A DNA stretch of 64,000 bases from Bdellovibrio sp. GT3. GTDB taxonomy: Bacteria; Bdellovibrionota; Bdellovibrionia; Bdellovibrionales; Bdellovibrionaceae. The stretch is from assembly GCF_037996765.1 (NCBI RefSeq), contig NZ_JBBNAD010000006.1:186001-250000 (forward strand). The letters run 5' to 3'. Below the pieces are notes generated by a model. The model ran no database searches, was not told the origin of the DNA, and worked only from the letters and a program-made list of their open reading frames with translations. Shown in pieces: positions 42,499-49,938 of this stretch (its first letter is position 1; the number at the start of each line of letters is the position of its first letter). The position numbers were made by a program, and so were the translations under genes.

Positions 42499-42650
42499 AA
42501 TCCCCTCCGTACACCTAGAATCCCCTATAGAATCCAGAAGAACTATTTTTTTACTCTGATTTGCGAATGATCAAACTTCGCGCAAACGAACCACGGACTT
42601 TGGCTGAGGAATCTCTGGACAAAAGCACGCTCACCGCCTAGGTTGGCGCC

Positions 42651-43382
42651 ATGAAATTGCTGTACCAGGATCCTCATTTTATCGCCGTGGATAAGCCCTC
42701 GGGCTTCCACGTTCATCCGCCGGAGGATTCTCAATTCAAAGTCCCGCGGGATAAAATTTGCCTCTACCTGGTTCGCAATATGATGAAGCAGCATGTATTT
42801 CCTGTTCACCGCCTGGATGCTGCCACCAGCGGCGTATTGTTGTTTGCGCTGTCTTCGGAAGCTGCAGGCACCATCTGCAAAATGTTCGCGCAACGTTCGC
42901 CGCAAAAAACCTACTGGGCTGTGGCCCGGGGTTTCACACCTGAACAGGGTGATATTAAAGTCCCTTTGGAATTGGATTCCACCGGCGACCTGGTGGATGC
43001 TCACACGTCCTTCGTGCGCAAAGCCACCATTGAAATTCCAGTCGCTGTAGGGAAAAAATTCCCCGCTGCCCGCTACTCTTTGCTGGAGGCCAAGCCCCAT
43101 TCCGGCCGCTACCACCAGATTCGCCGGCACTTCAACCGGATCTCCCACCCTCTTTTGGGAGACGCCTATCACGGCGATTCGCATCACAATCGCTTCTTTA
43201 GGAACGAACTGGGAATTCCCGGCCTTTGCCTAAAAGCCCGCAGTATCGAATTTACGAACCCTTGGAGCGGTGAAAACGTCTATATTGAGTCCCCAACCTG
43301 CGAAAAATGGGAAAAGATTCACGATCTGTTTGATTCCACCACGCCCTTGCCTGACAAATTCAAATCCCCTTTGACGACCTAA
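42651..43382 (+). CDS. Pseudouridine synthase, RluA/TruC-like
   Basis: The protein has 243 residues. The catalytic motif HRLDAATSG holds the Asp at 56. The opening LLYQDPHFIAVDKPSGFHVHP and KTYWAVARG are typical of the RluA family. The length and the lack of an S4 domain match TruC, which modifies U65 of tRNA(Ile/Asp), rather than RluC/RluD. The VLLFALSSEAAGTICKMF and GRYHQIRRHFNRISHPLLGD segments support it. A small overlapping reverse frame is a shadow. Divergent from the DJ-1 gene. Confidence 0.87.
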   Translation: MKLLYQDPHFIAVDKPSGFHVHPPEDSQFKVPRDKICLYLVRNMMKQHVFPVHRLDAATSGVLLFALSSEAAGTICKMFAQRSPQKTYWAVARGFTPEQGDIKVPLELDSTGDLVDAHTSFVRKATIEIPVAVGKKFPAARYSLLEAKPHSGRYHQIRRHFNRISHPLLGDAYHGDSHHNRFFRNELGIPGLCLKARSIEFTNPWSGENVYIESPTCEKWEKIHDLFDSTTPLPDKFKSPLTT

Positions 43383-43422
43383 TCCAAGCAGCGTAGAACA
43401 CCACCTTCACGAGGTTTTCCCT

Positions 43423-43515
43423 ATGTTGTGTTCAAAATCCCAGGCAATGCAGAAATTGCTATTCGTTGTCGGGCTTCTATTCTTCCTATTGGTGACTCTA
43501 AACACCGGTACTTAG
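43423..43515 (+). CDS. Candidate 30-residue single-helix membrane peptide
   Basis: An ATG at 43423 opens a 30-codon frame ending TAG at 43513-43515. After a short polar start (MLCSKSQAMQK) the peptide has one hydrophobic helix, LLFVVGLLFFLLVTL, and a short NTGT tail. A GAGG lies about 8 nt upstream. It sits in the 292-bp gap between the TruC-like and solute-binding genes. Length, RBS and composition fit a small membrane protein, but chance cannot be excluded. Confidence 0.4.
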   Translation: MLCSKSQAMQKLLFVVGLLFFLLVTLNTGT

Positions 43516-43674
43516 TCTTCAATGTTAAAAATGTGTAAAACGACTCCCTAATCGCCCCGTGGTGTCGTCGCAAATCGTCCCTTAACCTGCCCGCGATAGT
43601 TCGTCTGGCAATATTTTTTATCTTTTCACAATGGTAATTAACATTTTGATTAGAATTTGTTTTAGAGTGCGCCC

Positions 43675-44463
43675 ATGCCAATTGTTAAATCACACGGACT
43701 ACTACTAGCCATCGTACTTTGCTTTGCACTTCCTGTGCACGCGAAGAAGGCATTCCGTATTCTGGTTGAAGACAATTGGCCCCCATATGCCTACGTGAAA
43801 AACGGTCAACCTGCGGGCCTGACCATCGACCTTATCAAAGCTGCTCTTCGACTGGGCGGCGCTGATGCTAAAATTCAACAAGTGACTTACCTGCGCTGCA
43901 TGGCTTTGACTGAGCCCGCTGGTAAAGACGTTGCCTGCGCCAACACGGCCCGCAACGAGGATCTGGATCTAAAATACAACTTCCCCAGCCACTACCTATT
44001 CCGCAGCCGTGGCTTGATTGTCACCAGCAAGGAATTCAATAAAGCCAACCACAAGAAATACAAAAAGGTTTCTGATCTTGAGTACAAGATGGTGGCTCTA
44101 CCGAGCAGCTTTACCTTTGGTAAAGAGTTCGATGAAAACACACGCATTCTTCGCTATTACACAGTCAATGACCTGAACGCCCTTCGCCTGGTGGAATCCG
44201 GTCGAGTGAAGTTTGCCGCCATTGACGAGATGGTTCTTTATTACTACCTAAATCACCATCCGGAGCTGAAAGAAGTCATCACTCCGATTCTGGAACTGAC
44301 CAACGAGCCGATTTACATGCAGCTTTCAAAAACGCATATCGATACGATCGAGCTGAAGGACAAATTTGATCGCGGCATGGCGGCCCTTAAAGCCTCCCCC
44401 GAATACGATCAGATGCTGCAAAAATACCTGGGTAAAGGTATTCCGGTCGATAAATTCAAATAA
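43675..44463 (+). CDS. Periplasmic solute-binding protein (SBP_bac_3-like)
   Basis: The protein has 262 residues with a signal peptide (LLLAIVLCFALPVHA, cut at AHA-K). The mature start KKAFRILVEDNWPPYAYVKNGQPAGLTIDLIKAALRLGG is the standard opening of amino-acid-type binding proteins (family 3). The late MAALKASPEYDQMLQKYLG is a standard end. Unlike most, it has no ABC transporter gene nearby, so it may be an orphan receptor or a sensor partner. No good RBS is seen before ATG 43675. Confidence 0.85.
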   Translation: MPIVKSHGLLLAIVLCFALPVHAKKAFRILVEDNWPPYAYVKNGQPAGLTIDLIKAALRLGGADAKIQQVTYLRCMALTEPAGKDVACANTARNEDLDLKYNFPSHYLFRSRGLIVTSKEFNKANHKKYKKVSDLEYKMVALPSSFTFGKEFDENTRILRYYTVNDLNALRLVESGRVKFAAIDEMVLYYYLNHHPELKEVITPILELTNEPIYMQLSKTHIDTIELKDKFDRGMAALKASPEYDQMLQKYLGKGIPVDKFK

Positions 44464-44483
44464 TCAGACTTTTTAAATTCGCC

Positions 44484-44514
44484 CAGTTTCCCGACGGAAT
44501 TGATCAGGAAACTG
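44484..44514 (+). terminator. Hairpin after the solute-binding gene
   Basis: CAGTTTCC (44484-44491) and GGAAACTG (44507-44514) form an 8-bp stem with a 15-nt loop, 20 bp past the stop. No T-run follows, so it may be a weak or Rho-assisted terminator. Confidence 0.4.
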
Positions 44515-44640
44515 ACAATGCTGTTTCGTCACCTGTTGGCTGATCGTCTTATTTTGAGAAACCATCTGCAGACCTGAGAATTTTCCAGCAAGCCCTCCTA
44601 CATCACGCTATATTTAAATAAACACCAACGAGGACCGGCC

Positions 44641-45075
44641 ATGGGTATTTTCAAACACCGTCGCAAACTGATTGTAAATCGCGAAGTACAATACGACGCT
44701 TTGATGTTTGTTGGACTTTTTGTGACTGGTATTTTCATTGCTCAGGTTATTGCCGGGTGGGTGCTGATCAGCAAGCTGGAAAGCAAAGCCCTGGCTGGTG
44801 AGTACGGCTCCATGACCATTGCGGAATTCATCGCTCATCATAAAACCATTTTCCTGGTCAATGAACTTCTGGTCGTGATTGTCTGCTTGGTTGCGGGATT
44901 TTACCTGACTAATAAAGTGACCAGCAAAATCGTGGGTCCTCTCTTCAATATCCGTCGCATCCTCAACAAAGCGGCAAAACCTGAAGCCGAACCTGTTGAA
45001 ATCAAATTGCGTGAGGGTGATTACTTCCAGGATCTTGCCAAAGATCTGAATGTGGCCCTGCAAAAGCGCAAGTAA
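44641..45075 (+). CDS. Two-helix membrane protein with HAMP-like tail
   Basis: The protein has 144 residues. Membrane helices lie at about 22-45 and 76-95, with a short periplasmic loop between them. The segment after the second helix, NKVTSKIVGPLFNIRRILNKAAKP, has the HAMP pattern (Pro after the helix, then a second amphipathic helix, KDLNVALQKRK). It ends there with no kinase, cyclase or methyl-accepting domain. An AT-rich TATATTTAAAT lies just upstream. The RBS is AACGAGGA. It could act as a signalling adaptor. The gene stands alone, ending 18 bp before the convergent DUF1254 gene. Confidence 0.7.
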   Translation: MGIFKHRRKLIVNREVQYDALMFVGLFVTGIFIAQVIAGWVLISKLESKALAGEYGSMTIAEFIAHHKTIFLVNELLVVIVCLVAGFYLTNKVTSKIVGPLFNIRRILNKAAKPEAEPVEIKLREGDYFQDLAKDLNVALQKRK

Positions 45076-45093
45076 TAAATCTTTTTGCGAAAA

Positions 45094-46536
45094 TCAGTTT
45101 AAGTTTTCAGACAGATTTTTAAATTCCGGTATTTTTTGAAGACTCGGAATTTTCCACTTTCCATCCAACACTGACGTTTCCGGCCAGTACATTCTAATCA
45201 CCAGACTGAAATCCTCGCCGGCGGGCGACGGCAGCCAGTTGGACTCCCACTCTTTCCCTGGCGAAACATTCTGTACGTAGATATCAATCGATCCGTCAGG
45301 ATTTCTGCGATAAGGGCTTACACTGTTCAGGGAGTGACGATTCATAGGATTTTCAAAGAAAAATTTGCGGGTGTTGTAAAGGGAGAGTGACCAAAAGCCC
45401 CGCACCGGAGGCGTCTGACCTTGAGGGAATCTGAGTGTGTACTTAAACCCACCATTCAACCGTTCTCCGCGACCATCCACCAAAGCCTGCGCAAAGGCCA
45501 TATCCTGGGCTTCATCTTTTTCAAATCCCAGTTTTGTCATAAGAGCCCGCACCTGGTAGTTTTTTTCATACTTACCGGTCAGGATCGGCTGCCCCCAGCC
45601 ATTGACGATGCGTAAGTTCGGCGTACCTCGCTGAAAATCAGCAAACTGATTTTGCCCGGCAAAATATCCTGAGTTCAAAGCTTCTTTCACTGCAGCAGGA
45701 AGCTTGTCATAGTTGAATTCCTTGTCCGGAAAAATCCCCAGCGCCGCCATTTTAGAAACAATTGCGCCATCTGTTTGCGCCGGTGGATTGCGTTTCATTT
45801 CATCGGCAAAGGTTGCAAAAAAGATCCGCGCATCCATGTTTGCAACCTGGTCCAGAATCGGAGTTCTTTGATCCACATCAACATTGAAATTCACAGCACT
45901 TGGTGGCTCCACGTTGGTTTTGTGCATGGCCAGTGGCACGATTCGCAGTTTATCCTGGTAGGCATAAACCCGATTGTAATCAGAGCTTCCTTTAACCTGC
46001 ACTTTGCCGATCATCCACACTGATTGTGTGGGCGCCGCTATATGCTGAAGTCCTGCGGGCACGTTGCCTTTCCAACCCGGTCCGGTAAGCAGCAGCTGTT
46101 TTTCACTATTGCCACCCACTCTGCTGCCGGGAGATGCAAACACCTCACCCCAGGCACTGATCATTGAAAAAACCACGAACCGGTTTCCGGCATAAGGAAT
46201 CGATACCACCTGCGGTTCTTTTAAGTCCAACCACGCAAGACTGGTCAGAGTATCCGGTTCCGGATAAGCCTGAGTTGCTTTTCCATCGGGAAGCACTCTT
46301 TTGTTGGCCAACTGATTGATCGGTGCCTGATCATGGTTGGCCCGTGGCACAGCCGTCATCACCTCCCGGGTGGTCGCCATCACAACCATCGGATAAGCGT
46401 AAATGTAGGTATCCGCGGCAATCTTTTTCAAATCCTCGCGCTGGGCTACCATACTCTGTGCCTGCACGCTTTCAATACTTGCACAACACAGCAAAGCCAC
46501 ACCGAACAGCGAAAGAACCTTGCGTCTTGATCCCAT
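45094..46536 (-). CDS. Secreted DUF1254/DUF1214 protein
   Basis: The protein has 480 residues with a signal peptide (VLSLFGVALLCCASIESVQA). The N-terminal DUF1254 domain has AADTYIYAYPMVVM and NQLANKRVLPDGKATQAYPEPDTLTSLAWLDLKEPQVVSIP. The C-terminal DUF1214 domain has LRFPQGQTPPVRGFWSLSLYNTRKFFFENPMNRHSL and ends in PAGEDFSLVIRMYWPE. DUF1254/1214 proteins are widespread and their role is not settled. The ATG has GGGGAGG upstream. It is divergent from the 46636 gene. Confidence 0.92.
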   Translation of the reverse strand: MGSRRKVLSLFGVALLCCASIESVQAQSMVAQREDLKKIAADTYIYAYPMVVMATTREVMTAVPRANHDQAPINQLANKRVLPDGKATQAYPEPDTLTSLAWLDLKEPQVVSIPYAGNRFVVFSMISAWGEVFASPGSRVGGNSEKQLLLTGPGWKGNVPAGLQHIAAPTQSVWMIGKVQVKGSSDYNRVYAYQDKLRIVPLAMHKTNVEPPSAVNFNVDVDQRTPILDQVANMDARIFFATFADEMKRNPPAQTDGAIVSKMAALGIFPDKEFNYDKLPAAVKEALNSGYFAGQNQFADFQRGTPNLRIVNGWGQPILTGKYEKNYQVRALMTKLGFEKDEAQDMAFAQALVDGRGERLNGGFKYTLRFPQGQTPPVRGFWSLSLYNTRKFFFENPMNRHSLNSVSPYRRNPDGSIDIYVQNVSPGKEWESNWLPSPAGEDFSLVIRMYWPETSVLDGKWKIPSLQKIPEFKNLSENLN

Positions 46537-46598
46537 GGAGCCTCCCCGAGACAGTGCTTTCAGATTCGTTTCAACTCCCCTTCAAAACAATAAGGCTT

Positions 46599-46628
46599 TT
46601 GACAAACTCCGGACCTCCGTCATAAATT
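46599..46628 (+). promoter_or_regulatory. Sigma-70 promoter giving a possibly leaderless transcript
   Basis: TTGACA (46599-46604) and TAAATT (46623-46628) with an 18-bp spacer predict a start near 46635-46636, which is the A of ATG 46636. No Shine-Dalgarno lies before this ATG. This is a prediction from consensus matches only. Confidence 0.45.
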
Positions 46629-46635
46629 GCGCCCC

Positions 46636-47124
46636 ATGAATGTTCCCCTGTCCCCCGAATCCCAACAAGCTCTCACTGAATCACAGCGAAATTTCCGCCA
46701 GGACTTTTCGACTTCACGGGGATATTTTACGGAAGCCGATGAACTGCGCCTGCGAGAGATCGCTTTGCAAAAACTGGATGCGAAGCTTGTGCAATCCTGT
46801 GAAAACACGGTCAGTTCAGCCCAGCTTCGTGAAGCATGGAATGCGGTGGTCACGGACTTTCATCGCAATCAATACTGGGGCTTTGCACCGACCTTTGAAA
46901 AACGCCCGAAAGTGCAAACCGAAGAGCAAAGGACATTTTGGGAGATGTTCCCCTATGTCTGGACCGTGATTCAATCCGGTTTGATTCTAAAAACAGCTGT
47001 TTATTATTTTGGGATTCAATCATCCAACGAACCCACAACAGAAAATCGCATTTATCTGATTCTTGCCTTGGCAACATCCGCTGGCACGTTGATTTTCTTT
47101 GCCTGGAGAAAGTCCCGCAAATGA
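46636..47124 (+). CDS. Hypothetical protein with two C-terminal membrane helices
   Basis: The protein has 162 residues from ATG 46636 (an in-frame TTG at 46627 is less likely). Residues 1-95 are soluble and helical, with EADELRLREIALQKLDAKLVQS. Two hydrophobic segments follow at about 103-123 and 133-155, and the C-terminus is basic (RKSRK). Its last codons overlap the antiporter ATG (ATGA), so the two are coupled. Perhaps it is a regulatory or assembly partner of the antiporter. I do not recognise the family. Confidence 0.65.
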   Translation: MNVPLSPESQQALTESQRNFRQDFSTSRGYFTEADELRLREIALQKLDAKLVQSCENTVSSAQLREAWNAVVTDFHRNQYWGFAPTFEKRPKVQTEEQRTFWEMFPYVWTVIQSGLILKTAVYYFGIQSSNEPTTENRIYLILALATSAGTLIFFAWRKSRK

Positions 47125-48017
47125 AACTGTTTCTTTTTCTCTTTGCAGGATTATTGCTGGGGCCTTCCGCGCTTAAAATCCCACTCCCAACTGCTGCCAC
47201 ACCCATCGCCAGCATGTGCTCTTATCTGTTTTTATTTGTGGCCGGACTTGAACTCAGCTTCAAATCACTGGGGCGTCAATTATTGCCAGCAGCCAAACTG
47301 AGTGTCGGAGCTTTTCTATTCCCCTTCGTAGCGGGGTTGCTCACGGCGATGGTAGTCCTGCGCGACACCCCTTTGGCGGGCTCTGCGAGCTACGTATTTA
47401 TCGCCTTGGCTTTGGCGGTTTCAGCCCTGCCGGTTGCAATCCAAATTCTGAAAGATCTGAAAATTTATCACACGGACCTAGGACGTCTGATCATAGCAAC
47501 AGCAACTCTTTGTGATATTCTGGCCTGGGTGTTCTTTGCCCTGATCCTGCCCGCAGACAGTTTTAAAAGCTGGTTCATCACTCACTTGTCATTGGTCTTT
47601 TTCTTTTTGGGATTGGCTCTTTCCGATACGCCCTTCCCAAGTGTAAAACTGCGCTCGACCTTGTTGCGTTTGAATTCATGGATTTTTGCACCGGTGTTTT
47701 TTGTGAGCATCGGCTGGAAGCTGAACTTGTGGCAAAACTTGGATGTCTACCAGGTTCTGGTGGTGTTTGTTTTGGCCAGCGCCAGCAAATGGGGCGGCAG
47801 CTATTGGGTCGCCAGAAAAATGGGCTACACTGCTAAAAATAGTATTCTGATTGGCGTCACGCTGAACTCCCGTGGAGCGGTGGAAATCATCATCGCCAAC
47901 TTAGCCCTGCAACAAGGACTGATTGGCGAAAAGATTTTCGCAACACTTGTGGTGCTGGCGATTGCCACATCATTGCTTCCGGGCCCGGCGACCCGACTCC
48001 TGAAGCTGCGGGAATAA
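47121..48017 (+). CDS. Compact CPA-type Na+/H+ antiporter
   Basis: The protein has 298 residues and about ten membrane helices. Features of the cation/proton antiporter family are YLFLFVAGLELSFKSLGRQ (helix after the usual LLLF-AGLE), a LCDILAWVFF helix with the expected acidic Asp, and a late SRGAVEIIIANLALQQGLI with the RG-E segment. It is about 90-100 residues shorter than common CPA2 proteins, mainly at the N-terminus, where the first helix is missing or replaced by the upstream protein. No TrkA/RCK domain is attached. It ends before the terminator at 48032-48059. Confidence 0.78.
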   Translation: MKLFLFLFAGLLLGPSALKIPLPTAATPIASMCSYLFLFVAGLELSFKSLGRQLLPAAKLSVGAFLFPFVAGLLTAMVVLRDTPLAGSASYVFIALALAVSALPVAIQILKDLKIYHTDLGRLIIATATLCDILAWVFFALILPADSFKSWFITHLSLVFFFLGLALSDTPFPSVKLRSTLLRLNSWIFAPVFFVSIGWKLNLWQNLDVYQVLVVFVLASASKWGGSYWVARKMGYTAKNSILIGVTLNSRGAVEIIIANLALQQGLIGEKIFATLVVLAIATSLLPGPATRLLKLRE

Positions 48018-48031
48018 CAGATTCCGGGCAT

Positions 48032-48059
48032 AAAAAAAGCACCCTTATGGGGTGCTTTT
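48032..48059. terminator. Bidirectional intrinsic terminator
   Basis: GCACCC (48039-48044) and GGGTGC (48050-48055) pair around a 5-nt loop, with A-runs before and T-runs after. It separates the convergent antiporter and DUF1232 genes and can act on both strands. Confidence 0.85.
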
Positions 48060-48064
48060 CATTT

Positions 48065-48697
48065 TTAACCTTTTAGGTTTTTGAATCGCAGGTAGTGATC
48101 CACCGCAATCGACAGGATCGCGTAGTCATCCAACAATCCCACCCCAGGAACTGAATCCGGGATAAAATCAAAAGGAAACACCAAGTAGTACATGGCACCG
48201 ACAGCCACGTATTTGGATGTCTTTTGCAGATCGCCATCTTTAAGCACGTTCCAAAGTGTCATCACTTTCTCACGGATGCTTGGACTCTTGTTTTGCAGAC
48301 CTTGTAGCGTCGCTTCATTGTTTTGAACGTAAGTCAGACTGTCATCACGCTGACCTAGACGAAGACATAGATCCATCAGACCATCTTCGTTGGCACCAGA
48401 TTGTTCAAACTGAGTTGCTTGCAGGTCCATCATCATAAATGAATTGTTAGCAAACAAGGACTGAGAAAACTCGTAAGCTTCCTTCACGCACTCATGGTCT
48501 TTATCGATAACGCCATCTTTTACCATGGTCAAAATGCCTTGATAAAGATTCGTATCGTACTGAGCAGGAACTCTGACAGTTCCACCCTTTTTCAACCAAC
48601 GACGCAAAGTCATGTTGGAAACTTGAAAATAGACGGCCAATTTTTCAGGACTCAATCCGGTATCTTTACTGATTTTGCTTAATTGGCTGATTTTCAT
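48065..48697 (-). CDS. DUF1232 (YkvA-like) protein with N-terminal helix-turn-helix
   Basis: The protein has 210 residues. Residues 5-40 (SKISKDTGLSPEKLAVYFQVSNMTLRRWLKK) look like a helix-turn-helix of the MerR/XRE type. The middle is helical. Residues 160-205 are the DUF1232 segment (KYVAVGAMYYLVFPFDFIPDSVPGVGLLDDYAILSIA), a membrane-inserting motif known from YkvA. The combination of DNA-binding-like start and DUF1232 end is unusual. The role is not known. It ends next to the terminator and is divergent from the YtkA-like gene (237-bp gap, no clear sites). Confidence 0.75.
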   Translation of the reverse strand: MKISQLSKISKDTGLSPEKLAVYFQVSNMTLRRWLKKGGTVRVPAQYDTNLYQGILTMVKDGVIDKDHECVKEAYEFSQSLFANNSFMMMDLQATQFEQSGANEDGLMDLCLRLGQRDDSLTYVQNNEATLQGLQNKSPSIREKVMTLWNVLKDGDLQKTSKYVAVGAMYYLVFPFDFIPDSVPGVGLLDDYAILSIAVDHYLRFKNLKG

Positions 48698-48934
48698 AAA
48701 TATATAGTATCACAGTGTTTGTTACATTTAAAGGGATGCTTCCTTGCCGTCCTGAGCCGAAAAACTGACGGCCAATCGTATAAACAACTTCAAATCCTAT
48801 AAAACCGCCCTCATCTCTAAGTCCTTAACATCTGTGATTTAAAGACGCCCACAGCAACCCTTTGTTGCGCTCGAAATATTCCCATGGCAATCCGCAGAAT
48901 CCCTGCTATATCAACAGCATATAAGGGAGAGTTT

Positions 48935-49372
48935 ATGAGTCTAATGATGTCCATCGCGACACTTCTTGCATCCATCACTTTAAGTTTTTCAGCTTCTGCG
49001 CAAACCTTTAACGCCCCTACTTCGCCAAAAGCTGGTGAATTGAGCGCCATTGTTTGTTCCGAAAAAACTCCATCCGTATGCGCGCAGCTTCTTTATAGAA
49101 CAGACATTTCTTCTGAAACAGAAGGTCAGTTTCAAGTTCTAATTCAAGGTTTCGATGGCACAACCATCAACAACTTCAAAGCGGATCTTTGGATGAACAT
49201 GGGCCATCATGGTCATGGCTCATCTCCTGTTGATATCGTAGAAAACGCCAACGGCGTTTATCTGGTGACCAACGCATGGTTCGTGATGCGCGGAAAATGG
49301 GATGTGCGTCTTGATTTCGTTCTGAACGGTCAGGCTGAGCACTTGGAAATTCCGGTTTACGTGGCGAAATAA
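48935..49372 (+). CDS. YtkA-like secreted protein
   Basis: The protein has 145 residues from ATG 48935 with AAGGGAGAG upstream. A signal peptide (MMSIATLLASITLSFSASA, cut at ASA-Q) is present. The mature part has an Ig-like beta fold with FKADLWMNMGHHGHGSSPV, the His-rich loop of the YtkA/FixH family, which can bind copper, and a late VMRGKWDVRLDFVLNG strand. Two cysteines (Cys48 and about Cys55) may form a disulfide or bind metal. It may help metal loading of an envelope enzyme, perhaps an oxidase. Ends in the terminator at 49397-49431. Confidence 0.8.
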   Translation: MSLMMSIATLLASITLSFSASAQTFNAPTSPKAGELSAIVCSEKTPSVCAQLLYRTDISSETEGQFQVLIQGFDGTTINNFKADLWMNMGHHGHGSSPVDIVENANGVYLVTNAWFVMRGKWDVRLDFVLNGQAEHLEIPVYVAK

Positions 49373-49396
49373 TTGCCCCACACACACATCTGAAAC

Positions 49397-49431
49397 GAAA
49401 AAAAGCCAGGATCACTCCTGGCTTTTTTTTA
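49397..49431. terminator. Bidirectional intrinsic terminator
   Basis: GCCAGGA (49405-49411) and TCCTGGC (49416-49422) pair around a 4-nt loop, with A-runs before and T-runs after. It lies between the YtkA-like gene and the convergent ferritin-like gene and serves both. Confidence 0.9.
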
Positions 49432-49450
49432 TTCAAATATCTTCGTAGTT

Positions 49451-49885
49451 TTAGTGATTTACATCCAACATCTTACGAACTTCTTCAACGTGCTCAGTCT
49501 CCAAACGGATCTGACCGCGCACCAGTTCTTCAAGAGCCACGTCGTCACCAACATGTTTCAAAAGATCTTTATACTTAGCCAAAGCTTTCAATTCGAAATC
49601 CAGGCTTTCTGCCAAAATATCCAAAACTTTGTGCGTGTTGGTTTCCGGCACCGGAGACACCTTCAATGAAGGATGCCCCCCGTATGCTGTGATCTTTTCA
49701 CCGATCATGGAGGCGTGGGCATAACCCTCGTTCGCCTGATCATGGAACCATTTAACGATAGGAATACGATTCGGTCCTTTGATCATCAGCGCATAGTGCA
49801 AATAACGAATAACCGCAGAGATTTCCATTTCGATAATCTCATTCAGCAATTCCACGATTTTCTTTTTGTCTTCTGGCACTGACAT
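49451..49885 (-). CDS. Ferritin-like iron protein
   Basis: The protein has 144 residues and four helices. Likely di-iron ligands are Glu21 (EMEISAVIRY), Glu53 and His57 (ANEGYAHA), Glu98 (DFELKAL) and Glu131/His132 (LETEHVEEV). The pattern is that of bacterioferritin/ferritin-like iron proteins. The ATG is preceded by AAGGAGG within the palindrome AGGAG-C-CTCCT (49887-49897). It probably stores or detoxifies iron. It lies downstream of pilR behind three short repeats, so it may be read through from the pil unit. Confidence 0.82.
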   Translation of the reverse strand: MSVPEDKKKIVELLNEIIEMEISAVIRYLHYALMIKGPNRIPIVKWFHDQANEGYAHASMIGEKITAYGGHPSLKVSPVPETNTHKVLDILAESLDFELKALAKYKDLLKHVGDDVALEELVRGQIRLETEHVEEVRKMLDVNH

Positions 49886-49902
49886 TAGGAGCCTCCTTAA
49901 CT

Positions 49903-49938
49903 ATTCCGCTAATTATTCCGCTAATTATTCCGCTAATT
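49903..49938. repeat. Three 12-bp tandem repeats at the pilR stop
   Basis: ATTCCGCTAATT is repeated three times in a row. On the minus strand this gives GAA-TAA-TTA-GCG repeated, so the stop codon context of pilR is triplicated: each unit holds a TAA in the same frame as the gene. It looks like slippage-type expansion and may vary between strains. Confidence 0.75.

Noticed and set aside
43421-43681. Reverse-strand frame in the gap before the solute-binding gene
   Set aside because: Composition and start are poor; the plus-strand peptide at 43423 explains the gap better.
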